NCBI RefSeq assembly: GCF_031759225.1
Contig: NZ_CP134494.1
Coordinates: 3,470,501-3,534,500 of the forward strand
Length of the DNA stretch: 64,000 bases
Direction: 5' to 3'
DNA from: Mesobacillus jeotgali
Lineage (GTDB): Bacteria > Bacillota > Bacilli > Bacillales > Cytobacillaceae
Under the pieces are notes generated by a model. That model was not told the DNA's origin, did not search any database, and saw only the letters and a program-made list of their open reading frames with translations. Below are positions 18,203 to 26,993 of the stretch, piece by piece. The translations under genes and the position numbers were made by a program. Within the stretch, counting starts at the first letter, position 1; each line of letters starts with the position of its first letter.

Positions 18203-18227
18203 TCTCATTTTATCCTTTCAAGGGCCA

Positions 18228-18860
18228 TTAAAGCTTCAACAGCCCGATTATGATCAATAAGATTCCTGGTACAAAGGAAAACCTTTGCATCCATCCGCTC
18301 CCGGAAAAATAACTGCCCATTCTCATTCCGGCATACACAAATAATGAACTCATGCAGGCAACCGTCAATGCCAGATAACCTGGAGAGAAGCCTAGAAATG
18401 CCGCCCCCACCCCTGCACCGAATGCATCTAGCGACAGGGCAAGCCCAAGCATGACAGCTTCAATTCCATTGATCGTGCCCGATCGGTCAAAGTCAGCTGT
18501 CATTGGCTTTTTCAAAATATTGATGACGATACCGAGTGATTTGATTTCAAGGTTCAAAATGATTTTTTCATGACAGAGCAACTCTGTTTTGTCTTCGCGG
18601 AAAAATTGGAATAGTACCCATCCTCCTAAAACGATCAAGACAGTGCCACCCAGTGTCTCTGCCATTCCTGGTGAAAAAAAGCTCTCGAGAAAATGCCCGA
18701 TCATCATAGCGGCCATCAGGACGACAGCTGAACAAACCGCAATAACAGAGATAGATTTAATCGGGATTTTCATTTTCCGCAATCCATACGTTAACCCTAC
18801 ACTGAAACTGTCAAGGCTGACAGCGAATGCAAGTAAAAGCAGGGAAATTGTTTGTGCCAT
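18228..18860 (-). CDS. ytaF: Sporulation membrane protein YtaF (MntP-like fold)
   Basis: A 210-residue polytopic protein with six predicted transmembrane helices in two pseudo-repeats, each holding an acidic-Ser motif (AVSLDSFSVGLTYG about 14-27, LALSLDAFGAGVG about 140-152), the signature of the MntP/YtaF exporter family. A central hydrophilic stretch (TADFDRSGTINGIEA) resembles an EF-hand-like loop. In B. subtilis YtaF belongs to the sporulation set; its substrate is unknown. An AAGGAGCTCAG ribosome site precedes the ATG. Likely operon with coaE. Confidence 0.87.
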   Translation of the reverse strand: MAQTISLLLLAFAVSLDSFSVGLTYGLRKMKIPIKSISVIAVCSAVVLMAAMMIGHFLESFFSPGMAETLGGTVLIVLGGWVLFQFFREDKTELLCHEKIILNLEIKSLGIVINILKKPMTADFDRSGTINGIEAVMLGLALSLDAFGAGVGAAFLGFSPGYLALTVACMSSLFVYAGMRMGSYFSGSGWMQRFSFVPGILLIIIGLLKL

Positions 18861-18949
18861 AAACTGAGCTCCTTCCTGTCAATCGCTACGTTAGTATATG
18901 GAAGGAGCCCAGTTATGGTGAGGAAATCAACAAGCCAATATACAAGAAA

Positions 18950-19119
18950 AGCGCAAGCGCCTTGGTAAGCCCCGACAAGCGTTGGAGGGCCGACCAGTGA
19001 AGTCGTTCTTTGACTTCATTGGGCGGACCGAAACGTCTCGAGCTGCTCAAAGCTAACGCTTCTCGCAAGATACTCGAGGAAGACGACTCAGGGTCGGAAA
19101 CTGGCTAGGCGCTGGAGCT
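18950..19119 (+). repeat. MITE-like dispersed repeat, copy A
   Basis: About 170 bp beginning AGCGCAAGCGCCTTG and ending CTAGGCGCTGGAGCT, whose ends are imperfect terminal inverted repeats (12 of 15). It includes an internal hairpin CCAGTGAAGTC...GACTTCATTGG. A related copy lies at 22840-23070 in opposite orientation. No transposase is inside. It occupies the ytaF-mutM gap (about 300 bases). Confidence 0.8.
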
Positions 19120-19160
19120 GGACAATTCTCGAAGTTGAAATGATATAAATTCTGATATTA

Positions 19161-19991
19161 TTATTTAAGCTTCTGGCACGACGGGCAGTAATGCGTTCCC
19201 CGTCCGCCAACGACGGTTTTTTCCAATGGTGTTCCACAAGTCTTGCACGGTTCACCCTTGCGCCCATAAGCATAAAGCTGCAGCTGGAACATGCCAATCT
19301 GTCCTTGTGAGTTCACGTAGGAACGGATGGTGCTGCCGCCTTTCTCAACAGCTTCGGACAGAGTGCTGACAATTTCCCTGTGAAGCACTGCTTCCTCTTC
19401 TGGAGTCAAAGAGTTAGCAATCCTTTCAGGATGGATCTTTGCACGGAATAGCGCTTCATCTACATAGATGTTTCCGAGGCCAACAAGGATTTTCTGGTCA
19501 AGCAGCGCCGGCTTTATTTTTCGATTCGTTTTCTTCAGTTTTCCCGACAGCCATTCCACTGTAAAATCTTCCGAAAAAGGTTCAGGCCCTAAATCGGCAA
19601 GTGGCTGGGTTTCGAACTCTTTCCCTTTTTCATAAAGGTGCATCGTGCCAAATTTCCTGACATCCTTGTAACGCAATTCCGTTCCATCGGTAAAATGGAA
19701 AATGACATGCGTGTGCTTATCTACAGGATCCTCAGAACTGAATAAACCGTATTTCCCTTCCATTCTTAAGTGGGAAACGAGAGCGAAAAATTCCGTGTAA
19801 AGGATCAGGAATTTTCCCCTCCGGCCGATTTCATTTATCGTCTGCCCTTTCAGTGCGTCACTGAACTGCTCTACTTCAGTCGGAGTTTTGATCATCTTTG
19901 GCCAGGAAACAGAGACTTCCTTAATTATCTTTCCGATCGTCAGGACCTCTAATGTTCGTCTGACGGTTTCGACCTCTGGTAGTTCAGGCAT
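19161..19991 (-). CDS. mutM: Formamidopyrimidine-DNA glycosylase (Fpg/MutM)
   Basis: MutM (276 residues) removes 8-oxoguanine and formamidopyrimidines and nicks the abasic site. Catalytic N-terminus PELPEVETVRR (Pro2 nucleophile, Glu3), a H2TH domain (LVGLGNIYVDEALF), and a C-terminal zinc finger CKTCGTPL...CPSCQ. The ATG follows AGAAAGGCGGG. It is 38 bases downstream of polA on the same strand, a repair-related operon conserved in Bacillus. Confidence 0.97.
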   Translation of the reverse strand: MPELPEVETVRRTLEVLTIGKIIKEVSVSWPKMIKTPTEVEQFSDALKGQTINEIGRRGKFLILYTEFFALVSHLRMEGKYGLFSSEDPVDKHTHVIFHFTDGTELRYKDVRKFGTMHLYEKGKEFETQPLADLGPEPFSEDFTVEWLSGKLKKTNRKIKPALLDQKILVGLGNIYVDEALFRAKIHPERIANSLTPEEEAVLHREIVSTLSEAVEKGGSTIRSYVNSQGQIGMFQLQLYAYGRKGEPCKTCGTPLEKTVVGGRGTHYCPSCQKLK

Positions 19992-20029
19992 ATAATCCCG
20001 CCTTTCTCTGTAAAAATCCTATGGTGACT

Positions 20030-22660
20030 CTATTTTGCGTCATACCAGGTTGGGCCATATGAGAAGTCCACCTTTAACGGCACCTTCAATTCAATGGCAT
20101 TTTCCATAACCTCTGGCACTATTTTTTTCAATAGTTCAATTTCATCCTCAGGTGCTTCAAAAATCAATTCATCATGTACTTGAAGCAGCAGTCTTGTCTT
20201 AACGCCCTCTTCACGGAGTCTTTCTGCCATATCAATCATTGCTTTCTTGATAATGTCTGCAGCGCTTCCCTGGATCGGGGTATTCATGGCAGTACGCTCG
20301 GCAAAGCTCCTTAAGTTGAAGTTGCGGGCCGTAATCTCAGGAATGTACCTGCGGCGATGCAATAATGTCTGGACATAACCCTTCGCCTTTGCATCCTTGA
20401 CGATCTCATCCATATATTCTTTCACACCAGGATAGCTTTCAAGGTAGCGCTCAATGAATTCGCCCGCTTCTTTCCTTGTGATATTCAGGCTCTGGGATAA
20501 TCCATAATCGCTGATGCCGTACACAATCCCAAAGTTAACCGCTTTTGCATGTCGGCGCATATTGGAAGTGACTTCGTCTTTCCCTACATTGAACACTTCC
20601 ATCGCAGTTTTCGTATGGATGTCCATATCATTCTGGAAGGCATCAATCAGTTTTTCATCGCCCGCAATATGGGCGAGAACACGCAGTTCAATTTGTGAAT
20701 AATCAGCTGCAAATATGACCCAGCCTTTTTCCGAAGGGACAAAAGCCTGCCTGATTTTCCGGCCTTCTTCAAGTCTGATTGGGATGTTCTGCAGGTTAGG
20801 ATCTGTTGAGCTTAATCTTCCAGTTGCTGTCAAAGCCTGGTTGAATCTTGTATGGACTTTTTCAGTCTCTTTATTGACGACCTTTTGCAGCCCTTCAATA
20901 TAGGTGGATTGCAGCTTTCCCAGCTGGCGATAGTTCAGGATTTCTTCAATGATTTTATGTTTAGATGCCAATTTTTCAAGGACGTCTGCTGAGGTTGAAT
21001 AGCCTGTCTTCGTCTTTTTCGCAGCAGGCAGTCCCAGTTTTTCAAAGAGAATGACACCTAATTGTTTAGGAGAATTGATATTGAACTGTTCTCCTGCCAT
21101 TTCGAAGATCTTTGTTTCGATTTCAGCAAGCCGGCCTTTGATCTCTTCACCCATATGATCCAGGCGCTGCATATCCAATTTAACTCCCTGGTATTCCATA
21201 TCGGCAAGTACCAGTGATAATGGCATTTCCAGGCTGCTGAACAAATCATGCTGATCGTTGTCCCAAAGCTCCTGCTCGAGCTTCTCTTTTAATGAAACAA
21301 GAACAGCCGCCTTGCGCACCAGATGTTCACCCAGGATGCTTTCCTCGGGAATTTTTCGTTTAGCACCTTTTCCATAGACTGTTTCGTCTGCCTGCACGCT
21401 CCTGAAGCCATGCTGTTTCGCGATTGCTGCCAGGTCATCCGGCGACTCGGAAGGATTGATGATATAAGATGCCAGTGACACATCGAAGTCAGCACCCTTC
21501 AGATGGATGCCATGATGGCGCAATGACACCTCAGATCGTTTCGCATCGTAGACTGTTTTTTTACTGGACTCATCCTCCGCCCATTTCTTGAATTCTTCAG
21601 ATTCAAGGGCTACTTTTACTGGCAGGAAGAAACTGCCGTTTTCATTTACAACTCCAAAACCGATAATGTCGGCATAATGGTAATTATCTTCCAGCACCTC
21701 AACATAGAAGCCGTTTTCTTTTGCGAAGATATCTTTTTCGATTTTATCCAGCTGCTGGAATTCGATGTCTTCAAGCTCCGCTTCTTCTGCTTCTGCAACT
21801 GCTCCCAGCTTGTCCAGCAAGGAATTGAAACCTAGCTCCTTGAACATTTTCACTAGCTTCTCATTCTCCGCACCTTCATACTCAAGCTCACTCAACTCTA
21901 TTCCAACAGGTGCTTCACGAGTGATGGTCGCAAGCTCCTTGCTCATGACTGCCTGGTCCTTGAATTCCTCCAGCTTGTCCTTAAGCTTTTTCCCGCTGAC
22001 TTGGTCAATCGAATTTAAAAGATTCTCAAGTGTGCCATATTCCTTCAACAGCTTGATTGCCGTCTTTTCACCTACACCAGGAACACCAGGAATATTATCG
22101 GATGCATCACCCATGAGACCTTTCATATCAATAATCTGCTCAGCAGTCAGGCCATATTTCTCCTTGATATGCTCAGGTGTATATTCTTCAATATCGGTAA
22201 TCCCTTTTCTTGTGATACTGACCGTCGTCTTGTCAGAACTCAGCTGCGTTAAGTCCTTATCACCGGAAATAACCTTTGTTTCGAAGCCTTCTTTTTCAGC
22301 CAGCAAACTCAATGTACCGATAATATCATCAGCTTCATAATTCTCCAGTTCGTACTGGGAGATGCCATAGGCCGTCAGCAATTCACGGATGAACGGAAAC
22401 TGCTCAGAAAGCTCAGGCGGTGTCTTTTGCCTTCCGCCCTTGTACTCACTGAAGGTTTTATGCCTGAAGGTCGTTTTCCCGGCATCAAACGCAACAAGAA
22501 TATGCGAAGGCTTCTCATCCTCAAGGATTTTCATCAGCATCATCGTAAAACCATAAACAGCATTGGTATGTATCCCTTTTTCATTATTCAACAACGGCAA
22601 AGCGAAAAACGCACGGTAGGCAATACTGTTGCCATCTATCAACACAAGCTTTTTAGACAT
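20030..22660 (-). CDS. polA: DNA polymerase I
   Basis: Pol I, 876 residues. Domains: N-terminal 5'-3' FLAP exonuclease (1-290; LIDGNSIAYRAFFALP, DMKGLMGDASDNIPGVPGVG), a degenerate 3'-5' exonuclease fold (about 300-470) and the family A polymerase domain (motif A AADYSQIELRVLAHIAGD, motif B RRHAKAVNFGIVYGISDYG, motif C QVHDELIFE). In the 3'-5' fold the first catalytic motif reads YVEVLEDNYH and lacks the DxE metal ligands, so proofreading is presumably absent, as in other Bacillus Pol I enzymes. Upstream of mutM. Confidence 0.97.
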   Translation of the reverse strand: MSKKLVLIDGNSIAYRAFFALPLLNNEKGIHTNAVYGFTMMLMKILEDEKPSHILVAFDAGKTTFRHKTFSEYKGGRQKTPPELSEQFPFIRELLTAYGISQYELENYEADDIIGTLSLLAEKEGFETKVISGDKDLTQLSSDKTTVSITRKGITDIEEYTPEHIKEKYGLTAEQIIDMKGLMGDASDNIPGVPGVGEKTAIKLLKEYGTLENLLNSIDQVSGKKLKDKLEEFKDQAVMSKELATITREAPVGIELSELEYEGAENEKLVKMFKELGFNSLLDKLGAVAEAEEAELEDIEFQQLDKIEKDIFAKENGFYVEVLEDNYHYADIIGFGVVNENGSFFLPVKVALESEEFKKWAEDESSKKTVYDAKRSEVSLRHHGIHLKGADFDVSLASYIINPSESPDDLAAIAKQHGFRSVQADETVYGKGAKRKIPEESILGEHLVRKAAVLVSLKEKLEQELWDNDQHDLFSSLEMPLSLVLADMEYQGVKLDMQRLDHMGEEIKGRLAEIETKIFEMAGEQFNINSPKQLGVILFEKLGLPAAKKTKTGYSTSADVLEKLASKHKIIEEILNYRQLGKLQSTYIEGLQKVVNKETEKVHTRFNQALTATGRLSSTDPNLQNIPIRLEEGRKIRQAFVPSEKGWVIFAADYSQIELRVLAHIAGDEKLIDAFQNDMDIHTKTAMEVFNVGKDEVTSNMRRHAKAVNFGIVYGISDYGLSQSLNITRKEAGEFIERYLESYPGVKEYMDEIVKDAKAKGYVQTLLHRRRYIPEITARNFNLRSFAERTAMNTPIQGSAADIIKKAMIDMAERLREEGVKTRLLLQVHDELIFEAPEDEIELLKKIVPEVMENAIELKVPLKVDFSYGPTWYDAK

Positions 22661-22839
22661 GTCATTCCTCCTCTATTTTAGAAAGGCGCAAATTTTTATA
22701 TAGAAAAAAGACCGTTAGATTCCTTCCTATTTTATCATGAGAGATGATAGAAAGAAAAATAACGGCCTTAAGCTGCTTTTTTGATATTGTATTCGAAATG
22801 GTAGAATGTTAGTTGTAGATAAATTGGTATTCTTAATCT

Positions 22840-23070
22840 AGCTCCAGCGCCTAGCCCCTCGAGTCGCTTGTCTAGTGTCGCCTCCTAGAAACTCCGAAAC
22901 TTCAACTCCGCCGGCAGAAGCAAAAAGCGCTTCTTTGTCGGTGTCTCCAGTTTCTGCGTTTCTGTACAGTCGGCTATACATTTCGATTTCGATCCTGCCA
23001 GTGAAGTCAAAAAACGACTTCACTGGCAGGCTCTCCAGCGCTTGTCGGGGCTGAACAAGGCGCTTGCGCT
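22840..23070 (-). repeat. MITE-like dispersed repeat, copy B (inverted relative to copy A)
   Basis: About 231 bp. In minus orientation it begins AGCGCAAGCGCCTTG and ends CTAGGCGCTGGAGCT, as does copy A, with a stronger internal hairpin GCCAGTGAAGTC...GACTTCACTGGC. The middle (about 120 bases) differs from copy A. It sits between polA and hflC and may also act as the hflC terminator. Open frames in it are incidental. Confidence 0.8.
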
Positions 23071-23078
23071 TTTTGTTC

Positions 23079-24011
23079 TTAATTTGTGTAACCCATCAGC
23101 ATTCTTGCGTATGGTGAATCAGATGGGAGGACTATGACGGTTTCGCCATTGATTGTCTTTTTATAAGATTCCAGTGTGCGGAACATGGAGTAGAACTCTG
23201 GGTCTTTGGAGAATGTTTGGTTGTATACTTTAGCAGCTTCCCCTTCCCCTTCGCCTCGGATCGTTTCAGCATCCGCCGTTGCTTTTGCGAGCAATTCCTG
23301 TACTTCCCTGTCCGTCTGGGCGATGATCCTGTTCTTCTCAGCATCCCCCATTGAAAGATATTCCTGAGCCTTTGATTCACGCTCGGAAATCATTCTTGTA
23401 AAAACGGATTTTTCGTTTTCTGCCGGGAGATCGGTCCTCTTCATGCGTACATCTGTCACAACCACACCATAATTCCCATCATCAAGCAGCTCATTGACTT
23501 TTTCTGTCACCCTGTCATTCAAGGATCCGCGGGATGACTTTTCATCATTGATGATTTCATCATAGTCCAGCTTACCAAGCTCAGAACGGACAACCGAATA
23601 GATGAATTCCTCCATTCTGGATTCGGCACCTTCAAGCGTCCTGGCATTCGAGATCATTTTCTTAGGGTTTTCAATCCGCCAGATGGCATAATTGTCGATC
23701 AGCATTCTCTTTTTATCCTTTGTGTTGATTTCCGCCTGGGAAACATCGTAGGTCAGCTGGTATTTAGGCAAGGTCGTGACACTCTGGATAAATGGGACTT
23801 TGTAATTCAAGCCAGGCTCTTCAATGATTTTAACAACCTCTCCAAACTGCCTGACTACTTTATACTCGCCTTGCTTCACGATGAAAACATTCGTAAAAAT
23901 AAAGACAAGCAAGGCAATAAGAATGACCAGGAAGATTCCGATTTTGGTATATTTACGCCAGGATCCGCCACCACTGCGTTCATTTATATCAATCACGTTT
24001 TGATCAGCCAT
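23079..24011 (-). CDS. hflC: HflC, SPFH-domain modulator of FtsH
   Basis: A 310-residue SPFH/Band 7 protein with one N-terminal transmembrane helix (about 22-44) and an extracytoplasmic prohibitin-like domain, then a long coiled coil rich in Ala/Glu (AQEYLSMGDAEKNRIIAQ...). HflC pairs with HflK in a cage around the membrane protease FtsH and tunes degradation of membrane proteins. Start at 24011 is within the hflK end (8-base overlap), a classic translational coupling; the longer frame from 24059 would overlap hflK widely. Not at this position in B. subtilis. Confidence 0.9.
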   Translation of the reverse strand: MADQNVIDINERSGGGSWRKYTKIGIFLVILIALLVFIFTNVFIVKQGEYKVVRQFGEVVKIIEEPGLNYKVPFIQSVTTLPKYQLTYDVSQAEINTKDKKRMLIDNYAIWRIENPKKMISNARTLEGAESRMEEFIYSVVRSELGKLDYDEIINDEKSSRGSLNDRVTEKVNELLDDGNYGVVVTDVRMKRTDLPAENEKSVFTRMISERESKAQEYLSMGDAEKNRIIAQTDREVQELLAKATADAETIRGEGEGEAAKVYNQTFSKDPEFYSMFRTLESYKKTINGETVIVLPSDSPYARMLMGYTN

Positions 24012-24972
24012 TATTCTTCTCACTGCCTTCCTTCTCTGTCTTCGGTTTATCTGCTTCAAGCGGGCGGATCGGGAAGTACTTCATTGTGTTGCCATCATCG
24101 TTCATGATGTAAATCTCCGAACCAGGCAAGACTTGCTCAAGCGTTTCCAGAATCAATCGCTGTCTTGTAATATCAGGATTGGATTTGTATTCAACATACA
24201 GCTTGTTAAATACCGCTACATCACCTCTAGCACGTTCAATCCTCGCAGCTTTTTCCCCTTGAGCTCTGGAGATGAGCGCATCCTTTTCCCCCTGCGCTTC
24301 ATTCAGCTTCTGATTACGGTATTTCTTTGCTTCATTTATTTTCGTGTTCATTGTTTCACGTGCATCCGTTACATCGGTAAAAGCCTTGCGCACTTCTTCA
24401 TTTGGCAATTCGACATCCTGCAGCTTGACACCAAGAACAGAAATACCCATATCATACTTTCCAATCAACGAAGACAATAAGTCCCGGACTTCTGCTTCAA
24501 TTTCTGCTTTCCCTGATGTCAGGGCCTCATCAATTTCGGAACTACCGATAATACTTCTTACAGATGCCGAAGTCGCATCGTACAAGATTTCTCTCGGATT
24601 ATCAGCGTTAAATAAATATTTTTCAGGGTCGGTTATTTTCCATTGAACAACCAGGTCGGCAAGGACGATGTTTTCATCACCCGTAATCATTTTGGTTTCA
24701 TCAGGAAACTCCTTGATTTCTCCATCCTTTTCCTCATAACCAAACTGGAGGCTGAACGTTTCTTTTGATAATTTCTCGACACTCTGGATTGGCCAAGGCA
24801 GTTTAAAATGCAAGCCAGGTTCGCTGATTCCTTCCTCGACTTTACCAAACGTCAAAATGACAGCCTGTTCCGATTCATCGACCGTATACCAGGTCGTGAA
24901 TGCAGAAATACCTAAAATAATGGCCAGGACGACAATCCCGCTCGTCACGTAAATTTGCTTTAAGCTCACCAT
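24004..24972 (-). CDS. hflK: HflK, SPFH-domain modulator of FtsH
   Basis: A 322-residue Band 7 protein with one N-terminal transmembrane helix (about 7-27, IYVTSGIVVLAIILGISAF) and a prohibitin domain (VDESEQAVILTFGKVEE...), then a charged coiled coil (EAQGEKDALISRAQGEKAAR). It partners with HflC. GAGGGGG precedes the ATG. A sigma-W-type promoter lies 40 bases upstream, suggesting envelope-stress control. The pair lies between polA and phoR, with an insertion sequence just upstream of the promoter. Confidence 0.9.
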   Translation of the reverse strand: MVSLKQIYVTSGIVVLAIILGISAFTTWYTVDESEQAVILTFGKVEEGISEPGLHFKLPWPIQSVEKLSKETFSLQFGYEEKDGEIKEFPDETKMITGDENIVLADLVVQWKITDPEKYLFNADNPREILYDATSASVRSIIGSSEIDEALTSGKAEIEAEVRDLLSSLIGKYDMGISVLGVKLQDVELPNEEVRKAFTDVTDARETMNTKINEAKKYRNQKLNEAQGEKDALISRAQGEKAARIERARGDVAVFNKLYVEYKSNPDITRQRLILETLEQVLPGSEIYIMNDDGNTMKYFPIRPLEADKPKTEKEGSEKNNG

Positions 24973-25012
24973 TTCATCCCCCTCTTCCTATGTTTCTATC
25001 TATGTTTGTTTT

Positions 25013-25038
25013 TACGTTTAAAAACCGTAAAAGTTTCA
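25013..25038 (-). promoter_or_regulatory. Sigma-W-type promoter of hflKC
   Basis: Minus strand TGAAAC (25033-25038), 16 bases, CGTA (25013-25016). Both boxes and the spacing equal the B. subtilis sigma-W consensus and the ysdB promoter in this window. Confidence 0.75.
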
Positions 25039-25189
25039 AAAGAATGATAATTGAGTAACAGTTTAGATACAATGGTGTTTTTTGGTTTTTAAGAAAGGGT
25101 TCAATAACTGTGGCAGAAAGCAAATGAAAAAAGCACAAGCGGGGTGAACTGCTCCCCGTCAAGTAGACAGTGGAAATAATAAAAACAAT

Positions 25190-25996
25190 CTAGGCGGCTT
25201 TAGCCCTGAATTCTAAGGGGCTAAGGCCGTTTAATCTTTTTTGGTAACGTTCATGATTATAAAAGTATATGTACTCATCAATCGCCGCAGAAAGCTCTTC
25301 AAAGGTCTTATATTTCTCCATGTAATATTTCTCGCTTTTCAGTGATCCCCAAAAGGATTCCATTGGACCATTGTCAATACATCTTCCGACTCGGGACATA
25401 CTTTGAGTCATCTGTGCTTGATCTATTCTTTGTTTAAATCCAAAATGGGTATACTGAAAGCCCCTGTCGCTATGTATAAGTGGGCGGTCACCATTCAGTA
25501 GGGCCGTGGCCTGATCCAGCGTATCAAACACCAGTTTATTGTTGTTGGAATGTCCAAATACGTAACTAACGATGGCTCCATCATGTAAGTCTTTAATTGC
25601 ACTCAAATAAGCCTTTTTTGCTTCTCCATACTTGAACTCAGTCACATCAGTTACCCATTTCTCATTAGGACTTTCGGCTTGGAAATTACGGTCTAACACG
25701 TTTTCTGCGACGTGTTGAGGGGTTGACTTTTTATATCGATTTTTCTTTTTCCGAATAACGCTTTGAATGCCGACAATCTTCATCAGCCTATAGATTCGCT
25801 TTTCATTGAAGCTCTTGCTCAACCTTCTATTCAAAGTCATCGTAATCCTGCGGTAGCCGTAGATTCCTTTAACCTCCTCATGGAGAGCCTTCATTTCTTC
25901 TACAAGTATCACATTCTGACATTCACGCTTGGAAGGTGTTCGCTTCAGCCATTTATAATATGCAGACCTGGCCAACCCCGCAATTTCACAAAGCAT
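25190..25996 (-). CDS. IS3-family transposase, OrfB (integrase catalytic domain)
   Basis: A 268-residue product when started at the ATG 25996; the true protein is most likely the frameshifted OrfAB. It holds an HTH_21-like segment (GYRRITMTLNRR) and an rve/DDE core: Asp in VTDVTEFKYGE, Asp in HSDRGFQYT, Glu in NGPMESFWGSLKSE. All three catalytic residues are present, so the element may be active. Its frame is -1 relative to orfA, and the open frame extends upstream to the slippery site. Confidence 0.92.
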   Translation of the reverse strand: MLCEIAGLARSAYYKWLKRTPSKRECQNVILVEEMKALHEEVKGIYGYRRITMTLNRRLSKSFNEKRIYRLMKIVGIQSVIRKKKNRYKKSTPQHVAENVLDRNFQAESPNEKWVTDVTEFKYGEAKKAYLSAIKDLHDGAIVSYVFGHSNNNKLVFDTLDQATALLNGDRPLIHSDRGFQYTHFGFKQRIDQAQMTQSMSRVGRCIDNGPMESFWGSLKSEKYYMEKYKTFEELSAAIDEYIYFYNHERYQKRLNGLSPLEFRAKAA

Positions 25997-26067
25997 AACG
26001 AAAGAGAATCCTTCTTCTTCGTGAAGTTCCTTGATAGCGATATATTTCTCCTCAAGGCGTATCTGGC

Positions 26068-26745
26068 TTATCTTCGCCTCCTTTCGATCTCCTCTAACTT
26101 TTTTAGGAATAAGTTCTCTGCGCGTAATCGCTCATTTTCACTCGCAAGCCTCTTCATCTCCAATTTCATCTTCTGTTCTGGGGAGAGTTCAACTTCTTCC
26201 TTTTTCCTCCCTCGCTTATCCCGAAGGGCTTCTTCGCCGCCATCCTCATACTTTTTAACCCATTGATATACTTGTTGGTAAGAGACCTTAAAGGTCTCAG
26301 CTGCCTTCTGATAATCCTTGCCGTTCTCAAGGCAATAGAGCACAATCTCTTTTCGTTCATTTATGGTAGTGTTTCTTCTAGTCATAGTGTTTGTCCTTCC
26401 TTTGGAAGTGTCCTTTAATTCTCTATGACTATTATACTTGTTAATCCATTTCTGGAGGACTCGTCTACATGAGATTTCATACTTTCTGATAACATCATTT
26501 TGAGAGTAGTCCCCACTAAGATAGTCCTGTACAGCCGCCAGCTTAAGTTCCTTAGAATACCTCTTCCAGGTAGAAGACTTCTTTAATCCTTCTGCTCCGT
26601 ATTTTTCATACCTGTAGACCCAATCATAAATTGCATGATCATTTACTTTGTATATAAACTTCAGCTCTGAAATAGAATGGCTACCCTTTTTTAACGCCTC
26701 TACGATCTTGATTTTATCTTGGAATGAATATGTCCTTTTTGACAT
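26068..26745 (-). CDS. IS3-family transposase, OrfA (DNA-binding)
   Basis: A 225-residue protein with two or three helix-turn-helix units (KIKIVEALKKGSHSISELKF near residue 12-30; SGDYSQNDVIRKYEIS; KDYQKAAETFKVSYQQVYQW) and a C-terminal leucine zipper (MKRLASENERLRAENLFLKK), which mediates multimerisation in IS150-group elements. It ends shortly after the frameshift signal. Start ATG at 26745, right after the terminal repeat. Confidence 0.92.
   Translation of the reverse strand: MSKRTYSFQDKIKIVEALKKGSHSISELKFIYKVNDHAIYDWVYRYEKYGAEGLKKSSTWKRYSKELKLAAVQDYLSGDYSQNDVIRKYEISCRRVLQKWINKYNSHRELKDTSKGRTNTMTRRNTTINERKEIVLYCLENGKDYQKAAETFKVSYQQVYQWVKKYEDGGEEALRDKRGRKKEEVELSPEQKMKLEMKRLASENERLRAENLFLKKLEEIERRRR
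26098..26104 (-). other. Programmed -1 frameshift site of the IS
   Basis: Minus strand A AAA AAG in the orfA frame (CTA AAA AAG), the classic IS3 slippery heptamer. Shifting -1 here joins OrfA to the OrfB frame without a stop, and a purine-rich GAGGAGATCGAAAGGAGG follows. Confidence 0.85.
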
Positions 26746-26929
26746 AAAAAATACTCCCCTTTAAGTAAACAGATTTTTATTTTTTAATCTGTCTACCTAA
26801 AGGGGAGCATATCAGGGTCAGCTTGTGCTTCTTTCTCACTCCTTGGATGAAGGGGTTTTCATAAAGATTGTAGCAAGGCAGTGTTAAGGAAAAATAAACC
26901 TATTGTTAAATGAATGTAAATTCTTATTG

Positions 26930-26959
26930 AAAAAGCCCAATTCAGTTTCGAATTGGGCT
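26930..26959 (-). terminator. Terminator after phoR
   Basis: Minus strand AGCCCAATTCGAAACTGAATTGGGCT then TTTTT. Confidence 0.9.
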
Positions 26960-26993
26960 GCAATGGCTTGCTTATTGAATTTGCACTCTTTTG

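Larger units (their letters stand above)
25145..26814 (-). mobile_element. IS3-family (IS150-group) insertion sequence, apparently intact
   Basis: About 1670 bp bounded by imperfect terminal inverted repeats: TGAACTGCTCCCC...GTAGACAG at the left and TGATATGCTCCCC...GTAGACAG (minus strand) at the right, both ending TG/CA. The flanks carry GGG on each side (25142-25144 and 26815-26817), a 3-bp target duplication. It contains orfA and orfB on the minus strand, both without internal stops, and a slippery heptamer. It lies between hflK and phoR. Confidence 0.92.
25127..26830. other. Hairpin split by the IS insertion
   Basis: AAAAAAGCACAAGC (25127-25140) directly left and GCTTGTGCTT (26821-26830) right of the IS are complementary. 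Removing the IS and one GGG restores GCACAAGC-GGGGTCA-GCTTGTGC with an A/T run, a terminator-like hairpin. The element sits in its loop. Confidence 0.75.

Noticed and set aside
20030..22660. Loss of proofreading residues in PolA as a mutation
   Set aside because: The lack of DxE in the 3'-5' domain is usual for Bacillus/Geobacillus Pol I, so it is not a damaged gene.
22838..23023. 61-codon frame between polA and hflC
   Set aside because: It is inside the MITE-like repeat copy B; no ribosome site and no family.
26930..26959. The IS as the only event separating phoR from hflK transcription
   Set aside because: A complete phoR terminator exists at 26930-26959, so the hairpin split by the IS is not the sole terminator.
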